From contig CAVYWD010000002.1 of assembly GCA_963772225.1 (NCBI GenBank), forward strand, positions 2,666,001 through 2,730,000: a stretch of DNA of 64,000 nt. The letters are read 5' to 3'. The translations under genes and the position numbers were made by a program. Under the pieces are notes generated by a model. That model was not told the origin of the DNA and searched no databases. It was given only the letters and a program-made list of their open reading frames with translations. Below, in pieces: positions 9,130 to 18,869 of this stretch; within the stretch, counting starts at the first letter, position 1, and the number at the start of each line of letters is the position of its first letter. The stretch comes from CAVYWD01 sp963772225 (GTDB lineage Bacteria; Myxococcota; Myxococcia; Myxococcales; UBA5297).

Positions 9130-9296
9130 CAGAAGCTCACCCTGAGGTCGTGGCGGTCCGGCTCGTCGATGGTGACGTCGGCGCGGGTCTCTCCGGCCGC
9201 CACCTCGGCCTTTTTCATGTCGAAGAGCTGCACTCGCAAGGTGAACGGTCCCTCCTGCCGGTCTATGCCCGTGAGGCGGCCCATCACCGCGACCAT
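9129..9296 (-). CDS. Small hypothetical protein coupled to the sensor gene
   Basis: 55 residues from ATG 9296, which is preceded by AGGAAT. It looks like a small beta-rich domain (GPFTLRVQLFD...IDEPDRHDLRVSF). It has no signal peptide or Cys. The ATGA overlap with the sensor gene downstream suggests the two products act together. Family not recognised; longer in-frame starts exist up to 9452 but look non-coding. Confidence 0.45.
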   Translation of the reverse strand: MVAVMGRLTGIDRQEGPFTLRVQLFDMKKAEVAAGETRADVTIDEPDRHDLRVSF

Positions 9297-9549
9297 GACG
9301 ATTCCTAGCACGGACCGAGCGTGAAGAGACGAACGCGGGAACGGGGCGATGATACAGGCGGCTAAGGGCCCTGGGTTCGCGCATCCTCCCGACGACCGAG
9401 GCTTGTCCGCGTCCGGCCGATCCACCCGATGACCGATGGCGGCGCGGAGCACGCTGCGTCACTATGGTCGCCGTCGACCTGCTCGCGGGAGCGAGTCCAG
9501 GGACAAAAACCGGGGAATCCCGAAGCGCGATTACCAAGGAGCCAAAGCC

Positions 9550-9822
9550 ATGATGAACCGCATGAATGCGATGATCCGCAGCGAGCAGGGCCAGGGCATG
9601 ACCGAGTACATCATCATCGTCGCCCTCATCGCCATCGCTGCCATCGGCGTGATCACCGTCTTCGGCCAGAACATCCGCGCCCTGTTCGCCGTCTCGGCGA
9701 ACGCCCTCGGCGGCAACACCAGCCAGACCACCCAGGCTCAGGGCGGCGCCGGCGCCAACTTCGCCAAGGCCACCAAGCGCACCCTCGGCAACTTCAACGA
9801 CGCGAACAACGGCCAGAAGTAA
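9550..9822 (+). CDS. Flp/Tad-type pilin, copy 1
   Basis: 90 residues. The class III pilin cleavage and assembly motif is present: a short basic leader, GQGMTEY with the conserved Glu-Tyr, then a hydrophobic helix (IIIVALIAIAAIGVITVFG). It is the major subunit type of Tad (type IVb) pili, cleaved by a TadV-like prepilin peptidase and exported through the Tad machinery. No tad genes are in this window. The start at 9550 has AAGGAG upstream; a second ATG follows immediately. The protein is identical to the copy at 10077. Confidence 0.92.
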   Translation: MMNRMNAMIRSEQGQGMTEYIIIVALIAIAAIGVITVFGQNIRALFAVSANALGGNTSQTTQAQGGAGANFAKATKRTLGNFNDANNGQK

Positions 9823-9850
9823 TCGGCCGCGTCCAGAATCTCAGCACCGG

Positions 9851-9885
9851 GCGGCGCTCCCTCGCGGGGCGCCGCTCGCGTTTTT
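9851..9885 (+). terminator. Intrinsic terminator after pilin copy 1
   Basis: The stem GCGGCGC/GCGCCGC (9851-9857 with 9869-9875) is followed by TCGCG and five T residues. It lies 28 bp after the pilin stop and is duplicated after copy 2. Confidence 0.75.
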
Positions 9886-10076
9886 GGGGGTTGGAGCGCC
9901 CGGAGATCGCCCGCGTGCGTCGGTGGTGCCCCATCCTCTCGACGCCCGACCCGCCGAGCGCGGCCGATCCGCCCGATGACCGAGTGCGCGCTCGCGCCCA
10001 CTTTGTCATGATTGCCGGGTCAGCCTGCTCGCTCGAAGCGGGCTTTTACGAATCGAACTCTAAAGGAGCCAAAGCC

Positions 10077-10349
10077 ATGATGAACCGCATGAACGCGATG
10101 ATCCGCAGCGAGCAGGGCCAGGGCATGACCGAGTACATCATCATCGTCGCCCTCATCGCCATCGCCGCCATCGGCGTGATCACCGTCTTCGGCCAGAACA
10201 TCCGCGCCCTGTTCGCCGTCTCGGCGAACGCCCTCGGCGGCAACACCAGCCAGACCACCCAGGCCCAGGGCGGCGCCGGCGCCAACTTCGCCAAGGCCAC
10301 CAAGCGCACCCTCGGCAACTTCAACGACGCGAACAACGGCCAGAAGTAA
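10077..10349 (+). CDS. Flp/Tad-type pilin, copy 2
   Basis: This encodes exactly the same 90-residue pilin as the gene 527 bp upstream; the few differences visible between the coding copies are silent. The ribosome site (AAAGGAGCC) and downstream hairpin are also conserved, and part of the upstream region (GGCCGATCCRCCCGATGACCGA) recurs. The unit was therefore duplicated with its expression signals. Two identical strong pilin genes would raise subunit dosage (inference). Confidence 0.92.
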   Translation: MMNRMNAMIRSEQGQGMTEYIIIVALIAIAAIGVITVFGQNIRALFAVSANALGGNTSQTTQAQGGAGANFAKATKRTLGNFNDANNGQK

Positions 10350-10377
10350 TCGGCCGCATTTAGGATCTTGGCACCGG

Positions 10378-10412
10378 GCGGCGCTCCTCGCGGGGCGCCG
10401 CTCGCGCGTTTT
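10378..10412 (+). terminator. Intrinsic terminator after pilin copy 2
   Basis: The same GCGGCGC/GCGCCGC stem as after copy 1 (10378-10384 with 10395-10401), followed by a four-T run at 10409-10412. Confidence 0.7.
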
Positions 10413-10498
10413 GGGTCGCCGGAGGCGGGCGAGGGGTCGCCGCCTGCCCCGGGAAGTGCAATCCTGGGGCTCGAGGGTCGACTGAGGAGCCCAAGGCG

Positions 10499-11737
10499 AT
10501 GCCGGACTCAAGCCGCTTCGGCAGATACATCCTCCTGGACCGCCTCGCCGTGGGCGGCATGGCGGAGATCTTCCTCGCCCGACAGGAAGGCCTCGCGGGC
10601 TTCGAGAAAACGGTCGTCATCAAGCGGATCCGGCCGCACCTGTCCAGCCAAAAGGGCTTCGTGGAGATGTTCCTGAACGAGGCGCGGCTCGCGGCGCAGC
10701 TCAACCACCCGAACATCGTGCAGATCTACGACCTGGGGAAGGTCGGCGAGGCGTACTTCATCGCCATGGAGTACATCTTCGGGCGCGACATGCGGCGCAT
10801 CATCCCCAAGGCCGACGCCATGGGCATCCCGTTCCCCATGGTGTACGCCCTGAAGATTGCCAGCTCGGTCTGCGAGGGGCTCTTCTACGCGCACCAGAAG
10901 AGCGACGTCTACGGGAGCGACCTCCACCTCGTCCACCGCGACATCACCCCCGAGAACCTCTTCGTGTCCTTCGACGGGACCGTAAAAATCCTCGACTTCG
11001 GGATCGCCAAGGCGGCGAACCAGGTCGAGCTCACGCGCGCCGGGGAGGTCAAAGGCAAGCTGCGCTACATGTCGCCCGAGCAATGCTCGGGCAAGCCCAT
11101 CGACCACCGGTCGGACCTCTTCTCGCTGGGGGTCGCGCTCTACGAGTGGGTGACGGGCTACAAGCTCTTCACCGGCGACAGCGAGGTGGCGATCCTCAAG
11201 TCCATCACCGAGGGGAAGATCTACGCGCCCACCTACTTCAAAGCCGACATCCCGGAGGCGGTGGAGCGCATTTTGATGAAGGCGCTTTCGAAGGACCGCG
11301 AGGCCCGCTACGCCTCCGCCTGGGACATGCAGTACGACATCGACCAGTTCCTTTCGCAGTACGAGTTCACGCCCTCGAACATCCACCTCTCCAACTTCCT
11401 GAAGCAGCTGTTCAGCGACGAGCTGGAGAGCGAGAGAAAGCGGCTCCTCGCGCAGCCGCACCTCGGCGGGGCCCCGGAGCCCGAAGAGGCCGGTGGCGCA
11501 AAGGAGGTCGACGAGCAGACCGGGCGTTGGCCGAGCGAGCCCATCCCGCTGCGCCCTCGTCGCGCGATGCAGCCGTTCGACCCCGTGCCGGTGCACCCCG
11601 AGGAGTCCGAGCGGGTGCTCACCGTCTCGGTGGACGAGGACACCTACCTCGCCCTCAGGGAGGTCGCCCAGAGGAACCACCGGCCGGTCGGGACGCTGTT
11701 GCGCGAAGTGCTGTCGGATTTCGTGAAGTTTCGGTAA
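10499..11737 (+). CDS. Hanks-type Ser/Thr protein kinase with C-terminal ribbon-helix-helix-like domain
   Basis: 412 residues. The kinase domain (~7-275) has a Gly-loop (LAVGGMAEI), Lys42 in VVIKRI, the catalytic loop HRDITPENL with Asp148, DFG at Asp166, and an APE-like SPEQ. Thr follows the HRDI as in many myxobacterial kinases. No transmembrane segment is visible, so it is cytosolic. After a Pro/Glu-rich linker, residues ~370-412 look like a CopG/Arc ribbon-helix-helix (VLTVSVDEDTYLALREVAQ then PVGTLLREVLSDFV), which would allow DNA binding or dimerisation. The gene ends 15 bp before a response regulator, which is probably co-transcribed. Confidence 0.88.
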   Translation: MPDSSRFGRYILLDRLAVGGMAEIFLARQEGLAGFEKTVVIKRIRPHLSSQKGFVEMFLNEARLAAQLNHPNIVQIYDLGKVGEAYFIAMEYIFGRDMRRIIPKADAMGIPFPMVYALKIASSVCEGLFYAHQKSDVYGSDLHLVHRDITPENLFVSFDGTVKILDFGIAKAANQVELTRAGEVKGKLRYMSPEQCSGKPIDHRSDLFSLGVALYEWVTGYKLFTGDSEVAILKSITEGKIYAPTYFKADIPEAVERILMKALSKDREARYASAWDMQYDIDQFLSQYEFTPSNIHLSNFLKQLFSDELESERKRLLAQPHLGGAPEPEEAGGAKEVDEQTGRWPSEPIPLRPRRAMQPFDPVPVHPEESERVLTVSVDEDTYLALREVAQRNHRPVGTLLREVLSDFVKFR

Positions 11738-11752
11738 GCGGAAGGAAGCCGA

Positions 11753-12112
11753 ATGCCGACGATCTTCATCGTCGATGACGACGAGCTGATCCTCAAGTCG
11801 CTGGCCCGGATGCTCCGCCTGCCCGGCTTCTCCGTGCATGCGTTCGGGACCGCGAAGGAAGTGATCGACCATCTGTCGGAGGCGCCGGACTTGCTCATCA
11901 GCGACTACCACCTGCCCAGCGTCGACGGCATCGACCTGGCAGTCATGGCAAAGAAGCTTCATCCGAAGGTCAAGACCGCCATCCTCTCGGGCGGCGTGGA
12001 AGATGACCGCGTCGCCGAGGCGATGGGGAACGGCACGCTCGACCGGTTTCTCCAGAAACCGTGGCGGCACGATGAATTGCTGGCCGCGGTGCGGGAGCTC
12101 CTGAGGGGATAG
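11753..12112 (+). CDS. Stand-alone response regulator receiver protein
   Basis: 119 residues forming one receiver domain: the acidic pocket VDDDE near the N-terminus, phosphoacceptor Asp in LLISDYHLP (~residue 53), Thr/Ser in AILSGG and the conserved Lys in FLQKPW. There is no output domain, so it should act through protein contact (CheY/Spo0F-like) or as a phosphorelay step. It follows the Ser/Thr kinase gene by 15 bp. A ribosome site (GGAAGG) precedes ATG 11753. Confidence 0.88.
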   Translation: MPTIFIVDDDELILKSLARMLRLPGFSVHAFGTAKEVIDHLSEAPDLLISDYHLPSVDGIDLAVMAKKLHPKVKTAILSGGVEDDRVAEAMGNGTLDRFLQKPWRHDELLAAVRELLRG

Positions 12113-12294
12113 GTGGTGACCGCCTCACCGACCTTCGACAGCGCCGCATGAACCTTGTGCCCGTGCTCGCCCGCTTTCTCCGCCGCGCCCCGCTCCTCCA
12201 CCCTCTTGCGGACGTCCTCGACCCCTTCGCCAACGTGCTCGATAAGGTTGGCGAAGACGTCCGAGCGCCGCCCGTGTTCTTCGGTGGTTGCCAT
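11959..12294 (-). CDS. Possible small charged protein, convergent with the response regulator
   Basis: The first ~67 residues from ATG 12294 look coding (VFANLIEHVGEGVEDVRKRVEERG, charged and helical) and a GGGGA element precedes the start. The frame then runs into the antisense of the response regulator for ~150 bp before a stop, where the composition looks like shadow sequence. The gene is probably real but may have lost its original stop or carry a frameshift near 12113. Function unknown. Confidence 0.35.
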   Translation of the reverse strand: MATTEEHGRRSDVFANLIEHVGEGVEDVRKRVEERGAAEKAGEHGHKVHAALSKVGEAVTTYPLRSSRTAASNSSCRHGFWRNRSSVPFPIASATRSSSTPPERMAVLTFG

Positions 12295-12722
12295 GTCGAT
12301 CCCCCTGCGGATCCTGTGCCGAGCGCGGGACTTCACCCGGAGCGGCTCGGCAGCTCGAACCTGGCTCCGCCGGGCCCACGACTGCACCGACGATGCCCCA
12401 GCCCGCGCGCGCCGAAATATGGCTCCTCCGGGATCCGACGGCGCCCGGGAACCGAGCAGTCGGCCTCTCGAAGGCGGGCGCCGATGCGGCCGCTTTCGCG
12501 CCCGAGCGGGATGAAGGCCGGCGCAAAATCCAGCCGGTCGCCGCGCGGCCCCTTCCCGGGAGCTGGGGCTATACTTGGGCTCGCGGGACCACGCGTCCCC
12601 CCGGTGCGCCGCCGGCACAGGCCCCGGGGGTAAAAGCCCGGCAGCAAACGCTCGCGAAGCACGTTGGGAAACGGACCCCAACCCTGAGCGCCGGCGACAA
12701 GCTCACCCCGTGAGATGCGAAG

Positions 12723-15700
12723 ATGATGACGATTCCTGGCTACACACTGACAGGTTCGGTCTGTGAGGCCGGCGAGCTGCTGCTCTATCGGGCCAATCGG
12801 ACGCTCGATGCGCGGTCCGTCCTGCTCAAAGTGCCAGCCCAAGCACGCGCGACGCCCCTCCTTATGAGCCGGCTGGAACACGAATACGAACTGGCCAGCG
12901 GCCTGGATGCGAGCCGTATTGCTCGCCCCCTCGCACTGGAGCGCCATGCCGGCAAGGGGGTCATGGTCCTCGAGGGAGGGGCCGATCGGACCTTGGCTTC
13001 CATGCTCGATTCGCCGATGGATGTGCGGTCCTTCCTCGCAATCGCGATCGGAATCAACGCCGCCTTGGCCGAGCTGCACCGTCATGAGCTGGTCCACAAG
13101 GATCTCAAGCCCGAGCACGTGCTTCTGGATGCCGATGGGCACGTCTGGCTCACCGGCCTGGGCATCGCCTCGCGCATTCCGCGAGAACGCCAGACGCCCG
13201 AACCGCCGGAGGTCCTCGCCGGCAGCCTGGCTTACATGGCCCCCGAACAAACCGGCCGGATGAATCGCTCAATTGATTCACGAAGCGATCTGTACGCCCT
13301 GGGCGTGACCTTTTACCAGATGCTGACCGGCGTGCTGCCGTTCACCGCCGGAGACGCGATGGAATGGGTGCACTGCCACATTGCCCGGCAGCCGGAGCTT
13401 CCGAAGCACCGAGTGCCGGATCTCCCTGCGCCGCTCTCGGCGATGGTCATGAGGCTCCTTGCAAAGACCGCCGATGAACGCTACCAGACCGCGGCGGGAC
13501 TCGAGGTGGATCTGCGCCACTGCCTGGCGCAATGGGAGTCGAACGGCCATATCGATCCCTTCCCGCTGGGCGCGCACGACCTATCGGATCGGCTTCTGAT
13601 CCCGGAGACGCTGTACGGCAGAAAGTCCGAGATCGACGCCCTGCTTGCCGCCTTCGACCGGGTCATGGCCAGCGGGTCGCCGGAGCTCGTTCTGGTCTCG
13701 GGCTATTCGGGCATCGGCAAGACCTCGGTGGTCCACGAGCTCCACAAGGCGCTGGTCCCGCCTCGCGGCTACTTCGCGGCCGGAAAGTTCGACCAGTACA
13801 AGCGCGACGTTCCCTACGCCACTCTGGTCCAGGCCCTCCAGATTCTCATTCGCCAGATCCTCAGCAAGGGCGAGGCCGAGGTGGCCGCGTGGCGAGCGGC
13901 CCTCCTGGAGGCGGTGAGCCCGAATGGACAGCTGATCGTCCACCTCATCCCCGAAGTCGAGCTCATCATCGGGAAGCAACCGCCGGCGCCGGACCTCCCC
14001 CCGCTGGCGGCGCGCAACCGCTTCCAGATGGTGCTGCAGCGGTTCCTGGGCGTGTTCGCCAGGCCGGAGCACCCGCTTGCCCTGTTCCTCGACGATCTGC
14101 AGTGGCTGGATGCCGCCACGCTCGATCTGGTCGAACAGCTCATGACCGGACCGGAGGTGTGCCCTCTGCTCCTCGTCGGCGCCTATCGGGACAACGAGGT
14201 CGGTCCCACCCATCCGCTGCTGCGAACCCTCGAAGCGATCCGCAAGCGCGGTGCCGCTGTGCGGGAGATCGTGCTCGCACCCCTGGCCATCGGCGACGTG
14301 GGAGCCCTCGTCGCCGATTCGCTCCACTGCAAGCGAGAGGACGCTCTTCCCCTGTCTCAGTTGGTGCATGAAAAGACCGGCGGCAATCCGTTCTTTGCCA
14401 TTCAGTTCCTGTCCGCCCTGGCCGAGGAACAGCTGCTCGCGTTCGACCCCGGCGCGGGGCGCTGGACCTGGGACCTGGCCCGCATCCGCGCCAAGGGCTA
14501 TGCGGACAACATGGGCGCCCTGATGGTCGGGACCCTTGGCCGCCTGCCCGCTGTGACGTTGGAAGCCCTGCAGCAGCTCGCCTGCCTGGGCAACGTCGCG
14601 GAGATCTCCACGCTGAGGGCGCTCTACGGCCCATCGGAGGAGGCGCTCCACGCCGCCCTCTGGGAAGCCGTTCGAGCCGGGCTGGTCCTCCGTCGAGACA
14701 AGACCTACGCCTTCTCGCACGATCGCGTCCAGGAAGCCGCGTATGCCCTGGTTCCCGAACATCGCCGCAAAGCGCTGCACCTCAAGATCGGCCGCTTGCT
14801 CCTCGCCCAAGACCCGCAAGAGGCGGCGGCGGAGCGGGTCTTCGAGGTCGTCGACCAGTTCAACCGGAGCGTCGAGCTCGTCACCGATGTCGAAGACAGG
14901 GTAACGCTGCGCCGGCTCAATGCGGCGGCCGGAAGAAAGGCGCGCGGCGCCGTCGCCTATGCTTCGGCGCGACTCTATCTTCAGCAAGCTGTTGCACTTC
15001 TGCCTGCAGACTGTTGGACCGAGCTGTACTCGGAGAGCATGGCCCTGTTCACGGAGCTGGCCGAATGCGAATACCTCATCGGGCAGTTCCAGCGCTCCGA
15101 CGAGCTGTTGACCCTGGCGCTGGAGAATGCCCGTTTCGTGCTCGATCGGGTGTTGGTCTACCGCCTGCGGCAGCGGCTCTACCAGTGCTCCGGACGCTGG
15201 CCGGAGGCCGCCACCACCGCGCTAGAGGGGCTGAAGCTCCTCGGCGTCTCCTTCCCGGAGGATGACGAAGCGATCCGCTCGGCCACCGCGGTCGAAAAGA
15301 GGCAGATACAGGTCAGCCTGCAGGGTCGTCGTATCGCCGACCTGGCCGACGTCCCGTTCACGGACGACGCCGAGGTGAAGGCTTTGATCGGCTTGCTCGC
15401 CGAATCGATCACCGAGTTCTTCATCACGCGTCCGGTGCTCTGGCATCTGATCGTTCTCAAGAGCGTGAACCTGTGTCTCGAAAGGGGCCACGTCGAGGAG
15501 TCACCGTACATCTACAGCAGCTATTGCAAGATGCTCGTGGCACTGTACGACGACATTCCCTCCGCGTTCGAGTTCTCGCGGATGTCACTCAAGCTCAACG
15601 AGCGCCGGAAAGGCGGCTTCATGAAGGGGCTGCCGCCCTTCTTTCACGCCTCTGTCGTCGGCAACTGGTGTCAGCCTTTCGAGACGAACCTGCCGCTGTT

Positions 15701-18700
15701 GGACCAGGCCTTTCAAGCCTTTCTAGACTCCGGTGATATCATTTGGGCCAGCTATCTCACCTACAATGCGGTCTGGCTTCATCTGGAAGCCGGCGACCCG
15801 CTGAGCCGGATCGGCGAGCTCGCTCGGCGCTATGCCTCCTTCAACCAGCGGAGCCATAACGACGTCGTGTACATCGTAGACCGGGTCGAAGAGCAGTTTG
15901 CCCTGAGCCTGCAGGGTAAGACGCCGTCGCTGACGGACTTCAGCGATGACGCCTTCGATGAGGCCGCCAGCGTTGCCGTCATCGAACGGGCGAGCTTCGG
16001 CATCGGCATCGGCTACTACCGCATCATGAAGCAGATCGCAGCATTCATGGCGGGGAGCTTCGACGAGGCGCTGGCGTGGGCGGAGCGCGTCACGCCGGTG
16101 CTGGCCAGCGTATCGAGCATGGCCATCTGGGGCTCATATTACTTCTACTACGCGCTGACGATGGCGGCTCTCCATGCTCAAGCTGCCGGCGGACGGCGGA
16201 AAGAATTGACGACCAAACTGGCCGATGTGCTTCAGAAGCTGAAATCCTGGGCGAACCATTGCCCGGAGAACTTCGCCAACCGCTACTATCTCGTGGCCGC
16301 CGAGCTCGCCCGCATCGAGGGCCGCGACCTCGAGGCAATGCGCCTTTACGACCAGGGCATCCGCTCTGCCCGCGACAACAACTTCGTTCACCAGGAAGCC
16401 CTCGCCGCCGAGGTCGCATCGCGGTTCTATCAGGCGCGAGGATTCGACAGGATCGCCGACGCCTACCTTCGCGACGCCCACGCCGGTTATGCGACCTGGG
16501 GCGCCCAGGGCAAGGTGCTTCAGCTGGAGCAGCATCACCCGCAATTGCGGGCGGTGACGTCCCTCGCCCCGACCGCCACATTCACGACGGGAGCGCAGGC
16601 TCTCGACATCCTCGCGGTGATCCAGGCCTCCCAGGCCATCTCCGGCGAGATCATCTGGGACGACTTACTCAAGACGTTGATGCGGATCGTGCTGGAAAGC
16701 GCCGGAGCCCGACGAGGCTACCTGCTTCTCGCCGAAGAAGAAGACCTCTTCATTCGCGCGTACGCTGAAGTCAGGGGGACAAAGACCAGCGTCGAGGTCA
16801 CGCCGGTCACGCCTCCAACGATGGCGTCTGCGGCTTTGCTGCCGCTCTCGATTCTTACCTATGTCAGGCGAACGCAGGAGCACGTCGTCCTGAGCGACGC
16901 CGCTGCCCCCGGCCCCTACGCAGGTGACGAGTACATCCGGCAGAACCATTCGCGCTCGATACTATGCCTTCCCATCGTACGGCAGGCCCGAGTGGTGGGC
17001 ATGTTCTATCTCGAGAACAACCTGACAGCGGGGGTGTTCACCCAGAAAGCCTGCTCCGTGCTGGAGCTGCTCGCCTCCCAGGCAGCCATCTCCGTGCAGA
17101 ATGCCGTGCTGTTCACTCAGGCACAGCAAGAGAACATGGAGCGCAAGCGGGCGGAAGAAGCGCTGCGCGAGCGCCACTCGACCCTGCGCAGCATCATCGA
17201 CAGCAGCCCGGCCCTCATCTTCTCGCTCGACACCCATGGCCGTTACACCAGCTTCAATCGCGACCACGCCCAGATGATGAAGGCTCTTTACGGCGTGGAG
17301 ATATCGCCTGGCCAGGTCATGCTCGACTGCATCGCGGTGCCGGGCGAACGCGAGACGGCGCGGCGGAGCCTGGCGCGCGCGCTCGCGGGCGAGCGGGTTG
17401 TCGAGGAGGCCTACTCCGGGGAGCACTTCCGTTCTCCCCGGTATTTGCGCGTCTCGCACAGCCCTATCCGTTCCGACGAGGGAAAGGTCATAGGAGTCGT
17501 CGTGCTCGCCCAGGACCTCACCGAACGCCGCCGCGCCGAGGAAGCCCTCCGCCGAGCCAACCGAGAGCTGGAAGCGATCCGCAGCTGCCACGCCGTGCTG
17601 GTGCGGGCTGAGGACGAGGGCGCTCTCCTCCACGACATCTGCCGCATCGTCTGTGAGGAGGCCGGATACTGCATGACATGGGTGGGCTACGCTCAAGACG
17701 ACGAGATCCGGAGCGTGCGCCCCGTCGCCTGGGCCGGAACCGAGGATGGCTATCTGGCGCAGGCGAACATCACCTGGGGCGACACACCGCAGGGAGGCGG
17801 CCCCGGCGGCGTGGCCGTTCGGACGGGGCGGCCCGCCTGGACGCAGGACTTCGAGCAGGACGAGGCGGTGGCCCCGTGGCGCGACTGGGCGCTGCAGCGC
17901 GGTTACCGCTCCAGCATCGCCCTGCCGCTGCGAGATCTCAGCGGCCACTCTTTCGGTTTCCTCGCCATCTACTCGAGCGAGGTGGGCGCGTTCACCCCCG
18001 AGGAGATCCGGCTGCTGGAGGCGCTGGCGGACGACCTCGCGTTCGGGGTGTCGGTCTTGCGCGTCCGGGCCGTGGGCCGACAGGCAGAGGAGGAGGTCCG
18101 CAAGCTCAACGCGGAGCTCGAGCGGCGCGTCACCAAGCGCACCGCCCAGCTGGAGGCCGCGAACAAGGAGCTCGAGTCGTTCTCTTACTCGGTGTCGCAC
18201 GACCTGCGCGCGCCGCTGCGCCACATCGGCGGATTCCTCGAGCTCGTTCGCCAGCGCAACCAGGGGAAGCTCGACGACCGGAGCCTGCACTACATGGACG
18301 CCGCTTCGGACGCGGCCCGGCGCATGGCCGCGCTCATCGACGACCTCCTCGCCTTCGCGCGCATGGGGCGCGCCGAGATGGGCCAGGGCGTGGTGCCGAT
18401 GCGCGAGCTCGTCCAGGAAGTCATTCGCGAGCTCGAGCCTGAGGCGGCCGGCCGGACCGTTCTATGGCGCGTGGGGGAGTTGCCTGCCGTCGACGGTGAC
18501 CGCCCCATGCTGCGCCTCGTCTTCGTGAACCTCCTTTCGAACGCCCTCAAGTTTTCGAAGGCGAGGGCGCAGGCCGAGATCGAGGTCGCCGCGCGATCGC
18601 TCGGGGGCGGCGAGGTGGTCTTTTCCGTCCGCGACAACGGCGTTGGGTTCGACCAGAAGTTCGCCGGCCGGCTCTTCGGCGTGTTCCAGCGACTGCACCG

Positions 18701-18869
18701 CGCCGAGGAGTTCGAGGGCACCGGCATTGGGCTGGCCAACGTCCGCCGCATCGTCTCACGCCATGGCGGCCGCACCTGGGCCGAGGGGTCCATCGGCACA
18801 GGGGCGACGTTCTACTTCTCGCTGCCCCTGGCGCAGGACGAGGCTCGCCTCGCCGTTGCGCCGGGGTAG
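12723..18869 (+). CDS. Giant multi-sensor signalling protein: kinase-like, AAA/STAND ATPase, GAF, PAS, GAF, histidine kinase
   Basis: 2048 residues. Order: Hanks-kinase-like domain (~1-270), linker, ATPase of the AAA_16/STAND type (~295-520; Walker A SGYSGIGKTS near 327, Walker B LALFLDDLQWLD), long alpha-helical TPR-like region (~650-1270), GAF (~1290-1460), PAS (~1483-1603), second GAF (~1623-1780), coiled coil, HisKA with His1826 (VSHDLRAPLRH) and HATPase with N-box NLLSNALKFSK, DNGVGFD and GTGIGLANV. The kinase-like domain keeps Lys36 and HKDLKPEH (Asp127), but DFG is changed to GLG at 145-147, so the metal-binding Asp is missing. Cyanobacterial and myxobacterial proteins of this layout link stress sensing to phosphotransfer. 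No fused receiver is present. Confidence 0.9.
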   Translation: MMTIPGYTLTGSVCEAGELLLYRANRTLDARSVLLKVPAQARATPLLMSRLEHEYELASGLDASRIARPLALERHAGKGVMVLEGGADRTLASMLDSPMDVRSFLAIAIGINAALAELHRHELVHKDLKPEHVLLDADGHVWLTGLGIASRIPRERQTPEPPEVLAGSLAYMAPEQTGRMNRSIDSRSDLYALGVTFYQMLTGVLPFTAGDAMEWVHCHIARQPELPKHRVPDLPAPLSAMVMRLLAKTADERYQTAAGLEVDLRHCLAQWESNGHIDPFPLGAHDLSDRLLIPETLYGRKSEIDALLAAFDRVMASGSPELVLVSGYSGIGKTSVVHELHKALVPPRGYFAAGKFDQYKRDVPYATLVQALQILIRQILSKGEAEVAAWRAALLEAVSPNGQLIVHLIPEVELIIGKQPPAPDLPPLAARNRFQMVLQRFLGVFARPEHPLALFLDDLQWLDAATLDLVEQLMTGPEVCPLLLVGAYRDNEVGPTHPLLRTLEAIRKRGAAVREIVLAPLAIGDVGALVADSLHCKREDALPLSQLVHEKTGGNPFFAIQFLSALAEEQLLAFDPGAGRWTWDLARIRAKGYADNMGALMVGTLGRLPAVTLEALQQLACLGNVAEISTLRALYGPSEEALHAALWEAVRAGLVLRRDKTYAFSHDRVQEAAYALVPEHRRKALHLKIGRLLLAQDPQEAAAERVFEVVDQFNRSVELVTDVEDRVTLRRLNAAAGRKARGAVAYASARLYLQQAVALLPADCWTELYSESMALFTELAECEYLIGQFQRSDELLTLALENARFVLDRVLVYRLRQRLYQCSGRWPEAATTALEGLKLLGVSFPEDDEAIRSATAVEKRQIQVSLQGRRIADLADVPFTDDAEVKALIGLLAESITEFFITRPVLWHLIVLKSVNLCLERGHVEESPYIYSSYCKMLVALYDDIPSAFEFSRMSLKLNERRKGGFMKGLPPFFHASVVGNWCQPFETNLPLLDQAFQAFLDSGDIIWASYLTYNAVWLHLEAGDPLSRIGELARRYASFNQRSHNDVVYIVDRVEEQFALSLQGKTPSLTDFSDDAFDEAASVAVIERASFGIGIGYYRIMKQIAAFMAGSFDEALAWAERVTPVLASVSSMAIWGSYYFYYALTMAALHAQAAGGRRKELTTKLADVLQKLKSWANHCPENFANRYYLVAAELARIEGRDLEAMRLYDQGIRSARDNNFVHQEALAAEVASRFYQARGFDRIADAYLRDAHAGYATWGAQGKVLQLEQHHPQLRAVTSLAPTATFTTGAQALDILAVIQASQAISGEIIWDDLLKTLMRIVLESAGARRGYLLLAEEEDLFIRAYAEVRGTKTSVEVTPVTPPTMASAALLPLSILTYVRRTQEHVVLSDAAAPGPYAGDEYIRQNHSRSILCLPIVRQARVVGMFYLENNLTAGVFTQKACSVLELLASQAAISVQNAVLFTQAQQENMERKRAEEALRERHSTLRSIIDSSPALIFSLDTHGRYTSFNRDHAQMMKALYGVEISPGQVMLDCIAVPGERETARRSLARALAGERVVEEAYSGEHFRSPRYLRVSHSPIRSDEGKVIGVVVLAQDLTERRRAEEALRRANRELEAIRSCHAVLVRAEDEGALLHDICRIVCEEAGYCMTWVGYAQDDEIRSVRPVAWAGTEDGYLAQANITWGDTPQGGGPGGVAVRTGRPAWTQDFEQDEAVAPWRDWALQRGYRSSIALPLRDLSGHSFGFLAIYSSEVGAFTPEEIRLLEALADDLAFGVSVLRVRAVGRQAEEEVRKLNAELERRVTKRTAQLEAANKELESFSYSVSHDLRAPLRHIGGFLELVRQRNQGKLDDRSLHYMDAASDAARRMAALIDDLLAFARMGRAEMGQGVVPMRELVQEVIRELEPEAAGRTVLWRVGELPAVDGDRPMLRLVFVNLLSNALKFSKARAQAEIEVAARSLGGGEVVFSVRDNGVGFDQKFAGRLFGVFQRLHRAEEFEGTGIGLANVRRIVSRHGGRTWAEGSIGTGATFYFSLPLAQDEARLAVAPG

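Noticed and set aside
9413..9550. Sigma-54 (-24/-12) promoter upstream of the pilin genes
   Set aside because: No TGGCAC-N5-TTGCA match was found in either pilin upstream region.
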